Source of the DNA: UBA7672 sp965279085
GTDB taxonomy: Bacteria > Pseudomonadota > Alphaproteobacteria > Caulobacterales > Hyphomonadaceae
Direction of reading: 5' to 3'
Length of the DNA stretch: 64,000 nucleotides
Assembly (NCBI GenBank): GCA_965279085.1
Contig: OZ257149.1
Coordinates: forward strand, 1,736,001 to 1,800,000
Under the pieces are notes generated by a model. The model was not told the DNA's origin. It worked only from the letters and a program-made list of their open reading frames with translations, and did no database searches. Shown one piece after another: positions 1 to 8,119 of the stretch. Numbering within the stretch: the first letter of the stretch is position 1; every line of letters begins with the position of its first letter. Position numbers and translations under genes: made by a program.

Positions 1-147
1 AATGTCTGCCTGCAGCGGATCGGCCGGAGCAGTGGCGCGGTCGGCGGGAAGCGTGATGAGGGCGGACGGAATGATCGGCGTCGGCAGGACCGAGACGCAG
101 CCGCCTAGCGAGGCGGCGAGGACGAGAGCGAGGAACGGCGTTCTCAT
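1..147 (-). CDS. ABC transporter auxiliary lipoprotein (partial, N-terminus only)
   Basis: Only the first 49 codons are in the window; the gene runs off the left edge. The protein starts MRTPFLALVLAASLGGC, a lipoprotein signal peptide with lipobox LGGC, followed by a Pro/Ala-rich stretch. It starts just after the MCE gene stop. I chose the ATG at 147 rather than 153 because an AGAGG site lies 6 nt before it. In alphaproteobacteria the fourth gene of this operon type is usually a PqiC/YmbA-like auxiliary lipoprotein (ABC_trans_aux) that works with the MCE protein. That identity is inferred from position and the lipobox; the conserved domain is outside the window. Confidence 0.7.
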   Translation of the reverse strand, partial: MRTPFLALVLAASLGGCVSVLPTPIIPSALITLPADRATAPADPLQADI

Positions 148-156
148 GAGCATCCT

Positions 157-1110
157 CTAACGTTCGACCGGTTGCGGCTGCTGGTAGACGAAGCGGCTGG
201 GGTCTTGTTCGATCTGGGCGAGTAGGCTCTGCAGACGGGTCATCATCGACTGGATGTCGGTCGCGGCATTGCCGATCTGCTGGATCGACTGCGTGGCGGC
301 CGGGGTAAGGTCCGTGTTGATCTGCGTGACGGCCTGATTGACGTTGCTCATCGCGGCGCGAGCGTCGGCCAGAACCGGATCGAGATCCGCCAGCGCGGCG
401 GTGGCTTCGGTCGTGAGCGTCGAGAAATCGGAACCGATCGACGAGGCCGCGGCATCGACTGCCTTGGCGGCGGAATCGAGCGAGACGGCGGCGGTGTTCA
501 TGGTGGTGAGCGCGCGCGTTGTCGCGTCGATCACGCCATTGTCGGCGGAAATCTTCTGCGCGGCCTTTTCAATGGCGGCGAGCGTCGCGGTGAGGTGTTC
601 GAGGTTCTCTTCCGAGAGCATCTCGTTGATCTTCTTGATCGTGTCGCCGGAGACGCCGAGCAGATCCTGTCCGCCCTGGAAGAGTTCGTCGACCAGCGTG
701 CGCGTGGTGTGGATCTGCGGGGTGACTCCATCGACCGGCACGAGCAACGGTTTGGCCGGATCGCCCGCGAGAATCTGGATGAAGGTGACGCCGGTGATGC
801 CCATGAAGTTGAGCTGGGCGACGCTGTCGGTGCGGACTGGGGTCTGCGCGTCGATGCGGATGTGGGCGACGACCTTGTTGGGGTCGAGTCGGTCGAGACG
901 CAGCGTGGTGACTTCGCCGACCTTGATGCCGTTGAAACGGACCTCACCCCCCTCGGTGAGACCGTTAACCGGGCCCTCGAAAATGACGTCATAGTCCGCG
1001 TACGAACGATTGAGCGGGTTGCCGGCAATCCACAATGTGAACAGGGCCAAGGCCCCCGCTGCAAGCAGCACGAAGGCGCCGATCAGAACGTAGTTGGCCT
1101 TGGTTTCCAT
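157..1110 (-). CDS. mlaD: MlaD-family MCE domain protein of a phospholipid ABC transporter
   Basis: A 317-residue protein with one N-terminal membrane anchor (about residues 8-30) and an MCE domain (about 38-120) containing the typical GPVNGLTEGGEVRFNGIKVG and GITGVTFIQI stretches. The C-terminal 180 residues are Ala/Thr-rich and predicted helical, as in the long MCE proteins that form a tube across the periplasm. It lies 3 nt after the ATPase gene and directly before the auxiliary lipoprotein, so all four genes are one transcription unit. Family knowledge says it binds lipid between inner and outer membrane; substrate and direction cannot be read from sequence. The symbol is by family, not proven orthology to E. 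coli mlaD. Confidence 0.92.
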   Translation of the reverse strand: METKANYVLIGAFVLLAAGALALFTLWIAGNPLNRSYADYDVIFEGPVNGLTEGGEVRFNGIKVGEVTTLRLDRLDPNKVVAHIRIDAQTPVRTDSVAQLNFMGITGVTFIQILAGDPAKPLLVPVDGVTPQIHTTRTLVDELFQGGQDLLGVSGDTIKKINEMLSEENLEHLTATLAAIEKAAQKISADNGVIDATTRALTTMNTAAVSLDSAAKAVDAAASSIGSDFSTLTTEATAALADLDPVLADARAAMSNVNQAVTQINTDLTPAATQSIQQIGNAATDIQSMMTRLQSLLAQIEQDPSRFVYQQPQPVER

Positions 1111-1113
1111 GGC

Positions 1114-1920
1114 CTATCTCACCGCCGCACGGCCACGAGGACCGGAGAAGTATTCCTTGATCCACGGGTGAGGGTTTTTGCGAACCTCATCCAGTGAGCC
1201 AATTGCAAGCACCTTGCCGTCACTCAACACCGCAATGCGGTCGCAGGTTGCAGCGAGGGTGTCGAGATCGTGGGTTACGAGAAACACGGTTAATCCCAAT
1301 GCGTTGCTCAGTGAACGCACCAATTCGTCGAACTTTGCGGCGCCAATGGGGTCGAGGCCGGCTGTGGGCTCGTCGAGGAAGACGAGTTCGGGATCGAGCG
1401 CGAGGGCGCGCGCAAGGGCCGCGCGCTTGCGCATGCCGCCGGAGAGGTCGCCGGGACGCTTGGGAGCGGCTTCGAGTTCGAGGCCCGCGAGGCGCAGCTT
1501 GAGATCGGCCAGCTCGCGCATCAGCGCGTCAGGGATTTTCGTGTGCTCCACCATGGGCGCCATGACGTTCTCGCGAACCGTCAGGGTCGAGAAGAGCGCG
1601 CCATCCTGGAACATGACGCCCCAGCGCTGCTCGACGGCAATTCGCTTCTCACGCGAAAGATTGCCCAGCTTCTGGCCGAACACCTCGATCTCGCCGGCGT
1701 CGGGTTCGTGCAGGCCGACGATGGAGCGCATCAACACGGATTTGCCGGTGCCGGAGCCGCCGATGACCCCGAGCACTTCGCCGCGCTTCACGTCGAGGTC
1801 GAGATCCTCGTGCACGGTGTTGGCGCCGAAGCGATTGGTGAGGCCGCGCACGCGAATGATGATGTCGTCCGCGCCGGCAGATGACTTCTCGCGGTCTGCG
1901 GGGGCGGTGTCGTAACTCAT
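1114..1920 (-). CDS. mlaF: MlaF-type ABC transporter ATP-binding protein
   Basis: A 268-residue ABC ATPase. Walker A is GGSGTGKS at residues 54-61, the signature is LSGGMRKR, and Walker B with the D-loop reads LVFLDEPTAGLDP, followed by the switch histidine in VTHD. The LSGGM form of the signature and the strong match in length fit the Mla/Ttg2A group. Its ATG overlaps the end of the permease gene by 4 nt, which suggests translational coupling. It would power lipid movement through the MlaE-type permease. Confidence in the transporter class is high; the symbol is by family. Confidence 0.95.
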   Translation of the reverse strand: MSYDTAPADREKSSAGADDIIIRVRGLTNRFGANTVHEDLDLDVKRGEVLGVIGGSGTGKSVLMRSIVGLHEPDAGEIEVFGQKLGNLSREKRIAVEQRWGVMFQDGALFSTLTVRENVMAPMVEHTKIPDALMRELADLKLRLAGLELEAAPKRPGDLSGGMRKRAALARALALDPELVFLDEPTAGLDPIGAAKFDELVRSLSNALGLTVFLVTHDLDTLAATCDRIAVLSDGKVLAIGSLDEVRKNPHPWIKEYFSGPRGRAAVR

Positions 1921-3050
1921 ACGTTCAGCATGTAATAGAGGACGGCGAACATCGCATCGATCGCGATGACGAGAAAAATGGCCTGCACGACGGCGGAGGT
2001 GGTGCGGCGGCCAAGCGAGACGACGTCACCCTCGACCAGCAGGCCCTGCCTGCAGCCGACCATGGCGACGACCAGCGCGAAGACCGGCGTCTTGAGCATG
2101 CCGACCCAGAAATGTTGCGGGGGCACGACTTCATCGAAGCGCGAGATGAACATCTGGGGCGAGATGTCCATCGCGGTCCAGGCGGCGACGAGACCGCCGC
2201 CGATGCCGGAAATGGTGGCGGCGAAGGTGAGCAGCGGCGTCATGATCAGGAGCGCGATCAGGCGCGGGGCGACAAGCGCTTCCATCGGATCAAGGCCGAT
2301 GGTGCGCATCGCGTCGATTTCCTGGCGCATCTTCATCGCGCCGATCTGGGCGGTGAAGGCCGAGTCGGTGCGGCCCGCGAGGAGGATGGCGGTGAGGACG
2401 GCGCCGAACTCGCGGAGCATGCCGATGCCGACGAGTTCGACTGTGAACACGGAGGCGTTGAACATCGCCAGCAGGTTCGCCCCGATGAAGGCGATGACGA
2501 GGCCGATGAAGAAGGACAGGAAGCAGACGATGGGCAGCGCATCGAGCCCCGCCTCTTCCATGATGGCGACGACGGATTTCCAGCGGATGCGTTTAGGGTT
2601 CGCGATCAGGCGGCCCATGGTCGCCATGGTCTCGCCGATGAAGGACAGGAGGCCGAGGAACTCCTGCCAGGCTTGCACAGCGCCATGGCCGGCGCGGTCG
2701 AGCAGCGCGATGAGGCCCGGCGGGCGGATCGGGTCTGGCGGCGCGGCGGGGCTGGCCTTGCGGACCTTGCCGAGGAGGCGCTCGATCGTGGGGTGCGAAC
2801 CGCGGATCTGGATCGGGTCGTCGATGCCTTCGAGAGCGCCCAGCGCGCGATCGATCAGGTAGGCGCCGGAGGTGTCGATCTTGTCGAGTTTCGAGACGTC
2901 CAGGATCGCGTCGTAGGCGACCTTCGTGTTGCGCAGTTTTTCCTCGACCAGCGCGACGGTCCATACGGTCCATTCGCCCACGACGGACAGTACCTGCCTC
3001 CCGTCGGTGGTCGTATCGACCTGAAATGTCGTGGAATTGCCAGTCATCAT
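1917..3050 (-). CDS. mlaE: MlaE-type permease with N-terminal STAS domain
   Basis: A 377-residue protein. Residues 1 to about 95 form a soluble STAS-like domain, and about 130-377 are the MlaE permease core with five or so membrane segments and the conserved GMLREFGAVLTAILLAGRT and EIDAMRTIGLDP stretches. In E. coli the STAS protein MlaB is a separate subunit; here it is fused to the permease, a common arrangement in alphaproteobacteria. It is the first gene of the operon. Two ATG codons stand in tandem (3050 and 3047) without a clear ribosome site. The 171-nt gap upstream separates it from the divergent DUF423 gene. Confidence 0.93.
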   Translation of the reverse strand: MMTGNSTTFQVDTTTDGRQVLSVVGEWTVWTVALVEEKLRNTKVAYDAILDVSKLDKIDTSGAYLIDRALGALEGIDDPIQIRGSHPTIERLLGKVRKASPAAPPDPIRPPGLIALLDRAGHGAVQAWQEFLGLLSFIGETMATMGRLIANPKRIRWKSVVAIMEEAGLDALPIVCFLSFFIGLVIAFIGANLLAMFNASVFTVELVGIGMLREFGAVLTAILLAGRTDSAFTAQIGAMKMRQEIDAMRTIGLDPMEALVAPRLIALLIMTPLLTFAATISGIGGGLVAAWTAMDISPQMFISRFDEVVPPQHFWVGMLKTPVFALVVAMVGCRQGLLVEGDVVSLGRRTTSAVVQAIFLVIAIDAMFAVLYYMLNV

Positions 3051-3221
3051 GAATGTTTACAGTAGAAACGTATAGCAAACACCAAACGCGCCCACCGTTC
3101 GACGGAGTTCCCTTGGAGGTTGCGCTGCATCGGGTGCGGGAAAACCATGCGCGTTGCTCGCTAATCGCGATCTTTACCTGCTAGAAAGGCGCCGGATGCC
3201 GCCCTGGACTGCGGAGTGTTA

Positions 3222-3614
3222 ATGCGCGCTGTCGTTGTCGCCGCCGCCCTGCTGGGTTTGCTTCTCGTCGCCGCCGGCGCGGCAGGGGCCCATACGGTTC
3301 CGATCGAGGCGGGCGCGCGCTGGCAGAGCGCCCTGCTCTACGGGTTCGTGCACACGCTGGCGGCGGTGATCGCGGTGATGCTGCCGTTCAGGAGCTGGCT
3401 GCAGATCGCGAGCGGATGGGCGTTCGTGATCAGCGTGATCCTGTTCTCGGGGACGCAGATCGGGAAGATCATGCTGGCGGGCATTCCGGTTCAGCCGACG
3501 CCGCTGGACAATCTCGGCTTCCTCGTGCCCGCGGGCGGGGTCGCGTTCATCGTCGGATGGCTTCTGATGGGATTGTCGGCGGCGACGGCGCAGAAGGCCT
3601 CGCGCGAGCGCTAG
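3222..3614 (+). CDS. DUF423 family small membrane protein
   Basis: A 130-residue protein with four hydrophobic segments. It carries the DUF423/YgdD pattern: an early GAxGAH motif (AAGAAGAH), a central FSGTQIGKIM stretch where the family has FSGSLY, and a final PAGGVAFIVGW segment. I chose the ATG at 3222 because GGAG at 3213-3216 precedes it by 5 nt; an in-frame GTG lies 6 nt upstream. The role of the family is unknown. It converges on the next gene with overlapping stop codons. Confidence 0.8.
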   Translation: MRAVVVAAALLGLLLVAAGAAGAHTVPIEAGARWQSALLYGFVHTLAAVIAVMLPFRSWLQIASGWAFVISVILFSGTQIGKIMLAGIPVQPTPLDNLGFLVPAGGVAFIVGWLLMGLSAATAQKASRER

Positions 3615-4270
3615 TAGGCGACGGCGCCGGACAGGTCTTCGGCGCGGGCGGAGGCGAGTTCGTCAGCCGTGAGGCGCGCCTTGCCGAGCGCTTCATCGAG
3701 CGGGGTGAGCTCGAGCATGATCTGGTATTCGCGGTCCGAGCGCTTGTTGACCTGCGCCAGCGCATCCGAGAACGAGTCACGCGCCTGACGGGCGTGGATC
3801 AGCGCCTTCTCGAATTCTGAGACGTCGGACTTGTTGGGCTTGCTGGAGCCAAGGAGCGCGCGGGCCATGGTGTCGAGATCGACGAGGCCTTTCGCCGAGA
3901 CGTTCATGTCGGCGCGGACGCGGCTGACGACGGTCGCGGGGGCGGACTTGTCGGCGCCGATCCGCTTCCAGTAGGCACCTTCCGAGGCATCCTTGCCGGT
4001 CAGCATGTCCGCGAGGGCGGAGAGGCTGGCTTCGCCGGTCGCAAGACCCTTGGTCTTCGCGTCCTTGCAATAGGCTTCGGACGCCTTGCGCAGGAGCGAC
4101 TGGTCGTCAGTAAGGGAAATCTCGGCCTCGACCGGCTCATAGACCGAAACGGTGGCGCATCCGGCCAAAGGGGCCAGGAAAGCTACAAACGCAAAAACAG
4201 CGGCGCGTGACGACAACGAGCCAATCCCCGAAAGTCCGTGGTGTATCAGACTGTTATAGGTGCGTTGCAT
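3611..4270 (-). CDS. Putative lipoprotein of unknown function
   Basis: A 219-residue protein with an N-terminal extension, a hydrophobic stretch (about residues 23-37) and a lipobox LAGC. The mature part is soluble, mostly helical and without recognisable motifs. The long region before the hydrophobic core suggests the true start could lie further in, but I see no better ATG with a ribosome site. It overlaps the stop of the convergent DUF423 gene by 4 nt and is divergent from pip. I do not recognise the family. Confidence 0.65.
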   Translation of the reverse strand: MQRTYNSLIHHGLSGIGSLSSRAAVFAFVAFLAPLAGCATVSVYEPVEAEISLTDDQSLLRKASEAYCKDAKTKGLATGEASLSALADMLTGKDASEGAYWKRIGADKSAPATVVSRVRADMNVSAKGLVDLDTMARALLGSSKPNKSDVSEFEKALIHARQARDSFSDALAQVNKRSDREYQIMLELTPLDEALGKARLTADELASARAEDLSGAVAY

Positions 4271-4334
4271 CCAAAAGGCGAGCGTTTGACTGAATTGGTT
4301 GACGCGACACTGAGCCTCGGTAGATGAAGCAACA

Positions 4335-5306
4335 ATGAATGAGGATCGCCCCCGCCGTACGCTCTATCCGTCAGTGGAGCCGCGCAAGACCGGCCGCCTT
4401 GCCGTCAGCGCGATGCACGAGCTGTATTGGGAGGAAAGCGGGCATCCCGATGGTTTACCGGTGGTTGCGCTGCATGGCGGACCCGGCGGCGGTTCCAGTC
4501 CCGAGATGAGACGTTTCTTCGATCCGCGCCGCTACCGGATCATCCTGTTCGACCAGAGGGGCTGCGGACGCTCCACGCCGCACTCGGAACTTCGCGAGAA
4601 CACGACCTGGGATCTTGTCCGCGACATTGAGACGCTCCGTGCTCACCTCGGCGTCAAGAAGTGGCTTGTGTTCGGCGGATCGTGGGGCTCGACGCTTGCC
4701 CTCGCCTACGCCGCCATGCATCGCAAGCAGGTGATGGGGCTGCTGCTCCGCGGCATCTTCCTGCTGAAGGAAAGCGAGATCCGCTGGTTCTACCAGGAGG
4801 GCGCGAGCAACATCTTCCCCGATGCGTTCGACCGTTATGTCGCGCCGATCCCGGAGAACGAGCGCGGCGACCTGCTGAAGGCGTTCCACAAACGCCTGAT
4901 GGGAAAGAACGCCGCCGTGCGCGCCGAAGCCGCCGCCGCTTGGGCGCGCTGGGAAGGAGAGACGCTTTCCATTCAGGGGCCGAAGCAGCGCCCTCCCCGT
5001 TTCGATGAAGCCGACTTCCTCGACGCATTCGCGCGTATCGAGTGCCACTATTTCCACAACAAGGGCTTCTTCGACTCGGACGGCTGGCTGCTGGATCAGG
5101 CGGCGAAGTTCGGCGACCTGCCCGGCGTGATCGTGCATGGCCGCTATGACGTCGTGACGCCGCTGTCATCGGCATGGGCGCTGAACAAGGCGTGGCCGAA
5201 GTCGCAGCTGAAGATCGTGCCGGACGCGGGGCATTCCTCGCTGGAGCCGGGGATTGTCAGCGAGCTGGTGAAGGCGAGCGACATGCTCGCGGAGAAGCTG
5301 GGGTAG
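4335..5306 (+). CDS. pip: Proline iminopeptidase
   Basis: A 323-residue alpha/beta hydrolase that removes N-terminal proline from peptides (peptidase family S33). The oxyanion motif HGGPGG is at residues 47-52 and the nucleophile motif GGSWGS at 114-119 with Ser116. The acid and histidine are in HGRYDVVTP and VPDAGHSS near the C-terminus. The N-terminal YPSVEP and the DQRGCGRSTPH stretch are classical for the enzyme, and the length is normal. It is a single gene, followed by a composite inverted repeat that may end its transcript. Confidence 0.95.
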   Translation: MNEDRPRRTLYPSVEPRKTGRLAVSAMHELYWEESGHPDGLPVVALHGGPGGGSSPEMRRFFDPRRYRIILFDQRGCGRSTPHSELRENTTWDLVRDIETLRAHLGVKKWLVFGGSWGSTLALAYAAMHRKQVMGLLLRGIFLLKESEIRWFYQEGASNIFPDAFDRYVAPIPENERGDLLKAFHKRLMGKNAAVRAEAAAAWARWEGETLSIQGPKQRPPRFDEADFLDAFARIECHYFHNKGFFDSDGWLLDQAAKFGDLPGVIVHGRYDVVTPLSSAWALNKAWPKSQLKIVPDAGHSSLEPGIVSELVKASDMLAEKLG

Positions 5307-5316
5307 TTGGAGCCTT

Positions 5317-5439
5317 CGCGCTCGTGGTTCGACGGACGGCCCTTCGGGCCTGCTCACCATACTAAACTGCCGACCGCCCTGTAGCACTCATCCTGAGCAG
5401 CGCACGCAGTGCGCGTCTGTCGAAGGACGAGCGCGTGCT
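5317..5439. repeat. Composite inverted repeat, copy 1
   Basis: Two related arms face each other: left about 5317-5360, right about 5385-5437. The reverse complement of the left arm and the right arm share the order GAGCAG, a variable self-complementary centre (GCCCGAAGGGC against GCGCACGCAGTGCGC), then GTCnGTCGAAnnACGAGCGCG. The element lies between the end of pip and the end of the symporter gene, which converge. A better-kept copy with the same core (CTCATCCTGAG... CGAAGGACGAG) is at 17389-17511. It looks like a dispersed extragenic palindromic family rather than a simple terminator. Confidence 0.6.
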
Positions 5440-5447
5440 TGCTGACG

Positions 5448-6839
5448 TCAATCCGTCGTCGTCAGCGCGCTGTCGACAAATGTGCCGAAGCCGGCTTCGT
5501 GCATCTTTTCCCAGATACCGATGACGAGGATCACGGCGACGGCGATCGGGATCACCCAGCGGACCAGCGGGGACCAGACGCGGAAGAAGGGCATGCCGAA
5601 TTCGGCCTGCATCATCTTCTTCTCGATGATCCAGCCAGCGAAGACCGCCATGAGCAGCCCGCCGAGCGGCATCAGGAGCGAGGACGCCACGAAGTCGACG
5701 AAGGCGATGTACTCGCGCGAGTAGATATAGCCGCCGCCGATGACGAAGGCCGCGAAGCCGACGCCGACGGCCGCGCCCCAGCGCGTGACGCCGGTGCGCT
5801 CGTCGAGCCAGGAGACCGCCACCTCCATCAGCGAGATGGACGAGGCCAGCGCGGCGAACAGGGCCAGCAGGAAGAAGGCGCCGCCAATGACGTTGCCGAA
5901 CGGCATCTGGGCGAGACCGATCGGCAGGTTCACGAACAGGAGGCCGAAACCGCCGCTGGGCTCGCTGCCCACAGCGAAGACCAGCGAGAACACCACAAGC
6001 GCCGCCACCAGCGCGACGGCGGTATCCGACAGGGCGACGATAGCGGAAGAGCGCGGCACGTCCGCGTCCGTCTTCAGATACGCGCCGTAGGTGATCATCA
6101 CGGCTGCGCCGACGCCGGTGGCGAAGAAGGACTGGCCCAGCGCATCGAGGAGCATGGAGAAGGAGAAGTCCTCCGCCCTCACCCGCGTGAGAAAATTCAA
6201 AGCTTCGCTGAAGGCGCCGTTGGCGATGCCGAAGCCGAGCAGCGTCAACAGGACAAGCACGAAGATCGGCATGAGCAGTGTCGAGGCCCGCTCGATCCCC
6301 CGCTTGACGCCCATGCCGACAACGGCGGCGGCGAGGCTGATGAAGATGCCGAGATAGACGAGCAGCAGCGGCAGGTTCTCACGCGACGTCACGCTGTCGA
6401 AGCGAGCGAGCGATTGTTCGGTGAGGCCCATGTCGCTGGCGAACACGCCCGACACTGCGAAGGGGATGTAGGCCATGAACCAGGAAGAGACGACGCAGTA
6501 GAAGGTCAGGATGAAGAAGGCCGACAGCATGCCGAGCCAGGCGATGCCGCCCCACGCCTCGCTCTTGCCGGATGCGCGCGCCAGCGCCTGCACGCTTTCG
6601 ACCGCGGAGTGGCCCGAGCGGCGGCCGACGGCGTATTCGGCGGCGAGCAAGGGAAATGCGATCAACGCGAGGCAGACGAGATAGGCGATGACGAAAGCGC
6701 CGCCGCCGTTCTCGCCGGTCATGTAGGTGAAGCGCCAGATGTTGCCGAGGCCGACGGACGAACCGACGGCGGCCATGACGAAGCCAAAACGCGAGGACCA
6801 GGTCTCGCTCTTGCGATCAACGCGTCCCGCGATGGTCAT
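5448..6839 (-). CDS. Sodium-dependent transporter, NSS/SNF family
   Basis: A 463-residue protein with about 11-12 membrane segments and the LeuT-fold signature in segment 1 (VMAAVGSSVGLGNIWRFTYM) followed by ENGGGAFVIAYL. These glycine-rich unwound segments bind Na+ and substrate. The family moves amino acids or related amines with sodium; the exact substrate cannot be inferred. It lies 73 nt downstream of rodA on the same strand, so it may be read through from the shape operon, although no functional link is known. Confidence 0.92.
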   Translation of the reverse strand: MTIAGRVDRKSETWSSRFGFVMAAVGSSVGLGNIWRFTYMTGENGGGAFVIAYLVCLALIAFPLLAAEYAVGRRSGHSAVESVQALARASGKSEAWGGIAWLGMLSAFFILTFYCVVSSWFMAYIPFAVSGVFASDMGLTEQSLARFDSVTSRENLPLLLVYLGIFISLAAAVVGMGVKRGIERASTLLMPIFVLVLLTLLGFGIANGAFSEALNFLTRVRAEDFSFSMLLDALGQSFFATGVGAAVMITYGAYLKTDADVPRSSAIVALSDTAVALVAALVVFSLVFAVGSEPSGGFGLLFVNLPIGLAQMPFGNVIGGAFFLLALFAALASSISLMEVAVSWLDERTGVTRWGAAVGVGFAAFVIGGGYIYSREYIAFVDFVASSLLMPLGGLLMAVFAGWIIEKKMMQAEFGMPFFRVWSPLVRWVIPIAVAVILVIGIWEKMHEAGFGTFVDSALTTTD

Positions 6840-6912
6840 GGAAACCTGCCCCTGTACGACCCGATTGTCCGTCCGCTTCCAGCCTGGCCCTGCCCGGCTG
6901 GAGTAGCCGGAA

Positions 6913-8076
6913 TCAGAGCAGCCCGCGAAGGGTCATATCGTTCGCACGGTTGAGGTGTACAGCCATCAACAGTCCAAAACCCATCATAACTGTGACAATA
7001 GCCGTGCCGCCAAAGGAGATCAGCGGCAAAGGTATGCCCACAACGGGCAGCAGGCCGTTGACCATGCCTATGTTGATGACGACGTAGAGCAACAGCGTCG
7101 AGACGAACCCTGCCGCAGCGAGACCTCCGAACGAACTTCGGGAGTTTCCCGCTATCTGCATGCCCTGGATGATCGCGATGCCCCATGCGAGCAGCAGCAC
7201 CACCCCGCCCACGAAGCCGAACTCCTCCGCCACGATGGTGAAGATGAAGTCGGTGTGCTGTTCGGGGATGTAGTCGAGCTCCTTCTGGGCGCCCTCCATG
7301 AAACCCTTCCCGGCGAGGCCGCCCGAGCCGATGGCGATGAGCCCTTGCTGCAGCTGATATCCGGCGCCGAGCGGATCGGCTTCCGGATTGAACATCGTCT
7401 CGATGCGCTGGCGCTGGTAGTCGTGCAGGAAGAAGAAGTAGACGACCGGCGTCGCCAGCGCGACCAGTGCGACGACGCCGAGCACGAGGCGCAGGCTGAT
7501 GCCCGCGAAGAAGATGACGGCCGAGCCCGTGCCGAGGATCATCAGCGCGGTGCCGAGGTCTGGCTGGCGCAGCACCAGGGCCACCGGCACGACGACCATC
7601 AGGAAGGCCACCATGTGGATCCAGAGGCTTGAGCTGTTGCGACCGGCGGAGAAGGACTGGTGGTAGTAGCGCGCGAGGGCGAGCGGCACCGCGATCTTCA
7701 TCAGCTCGGACGGCTGGAGACGGAAGCCGGGCGTGATCTGGAGCCAGCGCTCGGCGCCGTTCACGACGACGCCGCCGAAGTCGACCATGATCAGCATGAT
7801 CACGCCGATGGCGTATGCAGGATAGGCGACCGCCGCCCAGAGGCGCAGCGGCAGCAGCGCGGCGATCAGGGCTACGCCGAGCATCAAGGTGAAGCGCAGA
7901 GCGTGCGAGATGGCGAAGCTGGCGTCGATGTGGAGCTGGCCGGTGGCCAGATCGTGCGCGCTGGAGCCGGCCGAGAACAGGATAAGCGAGCCGAACATCG
8001 CAAGCGCGATGATGTTCAGCAGCATGAACCAGTGCAGCTGCGTGAGCTTGTAGAGGAGCGAGTCCTTCCGGATCAT
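6913..8076 (-). CDS. rodA: Rod shape-determining protein RodA (SEDS glycosyltransferase)
   Basis: A 387-residue polytopic SEDS protein, the peptidoglycan polymerase that pairs with PBP2 in lateral wall growth. The hallmark loop is present (GFMEGAQKELDYIPEQHTDF, with the conserved Asp before FIF). I placed the start at 8076 (MIRKDSLLYK), which is where RodA proteins normally begin. A longer in-frame ATG at 8127 would add 17 Arg-rich residues that only translate the end of mrdA. The start sits at the end of a 26-nt tandem duplication. An AGAGG site lies 10 nt before it. It is the last gene of the mre run. Confidence 0.93.
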   Translation of the reverse strand: MIRKDSLLYKLTQLHWFMLLNIIALAMFGSLILFSAGSSAHDLATGQLHIDASFAISHALRFTLMLGVALIAALLPLRLWAAVAYPAYAIGVIMLIMVDFGGVVVNGAERWLQITPGFRLQPSELMKIAVPLALARYYHQSFSAGRNSSSLWIHMVAFLMVVVPVALVLRQPDLGTALMILGTGSAVIFFAGISLRLVLGVVALVALATPVVYFFFLHDYQRQRIETMFNPEADPLGAGYQLQQGLIAIGSGGLAGKGFMEGAQKELDYIPEQHTDFIFTIVAEEFGFVGGVVLLLAWGIAIIQGMQIAGNSRSSFGGLAAAGFVSTLLLYVVINIGMVNGLLPVVGIPLPLISFGGTAIVTVMMGFGLLMAVHLNRANDMTLRGLL

Positions 8077-8119
8077 GTCGGCTTCGCCTCTGCCCGGATC
8101 ATGTCGGTTTGGCCTCGGC
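8068..8119. repeat. 26-bp tandem duplication at the mrdA/rodA junction
   Basis: Bases 8068-8093 and 8094-8119 are two adjacent 26-nt copies identical at 23 positions, each beginning CCGGATCATGTCGG on the plus strand. Read on the minus strand, each copy holds ACATGATCCGG, in which a TGA stop and an ATG start overlap. The outer copy ends mrdA, the inner copy starts rodA. Between them an ATG at 8102 opens a nine-codon frame (MIRAEAKPT) that stops at the TGA overlapping the rodA ATG. Confidence 0.85.

Noticed and set aside
5409..6953. Plus-strand open frame opposite the NSS symporter
   Set aside because: Antisense shadow with His/Asp/Glu-rich composition; the opposite strand encodes a typical LeuT-fold protein.
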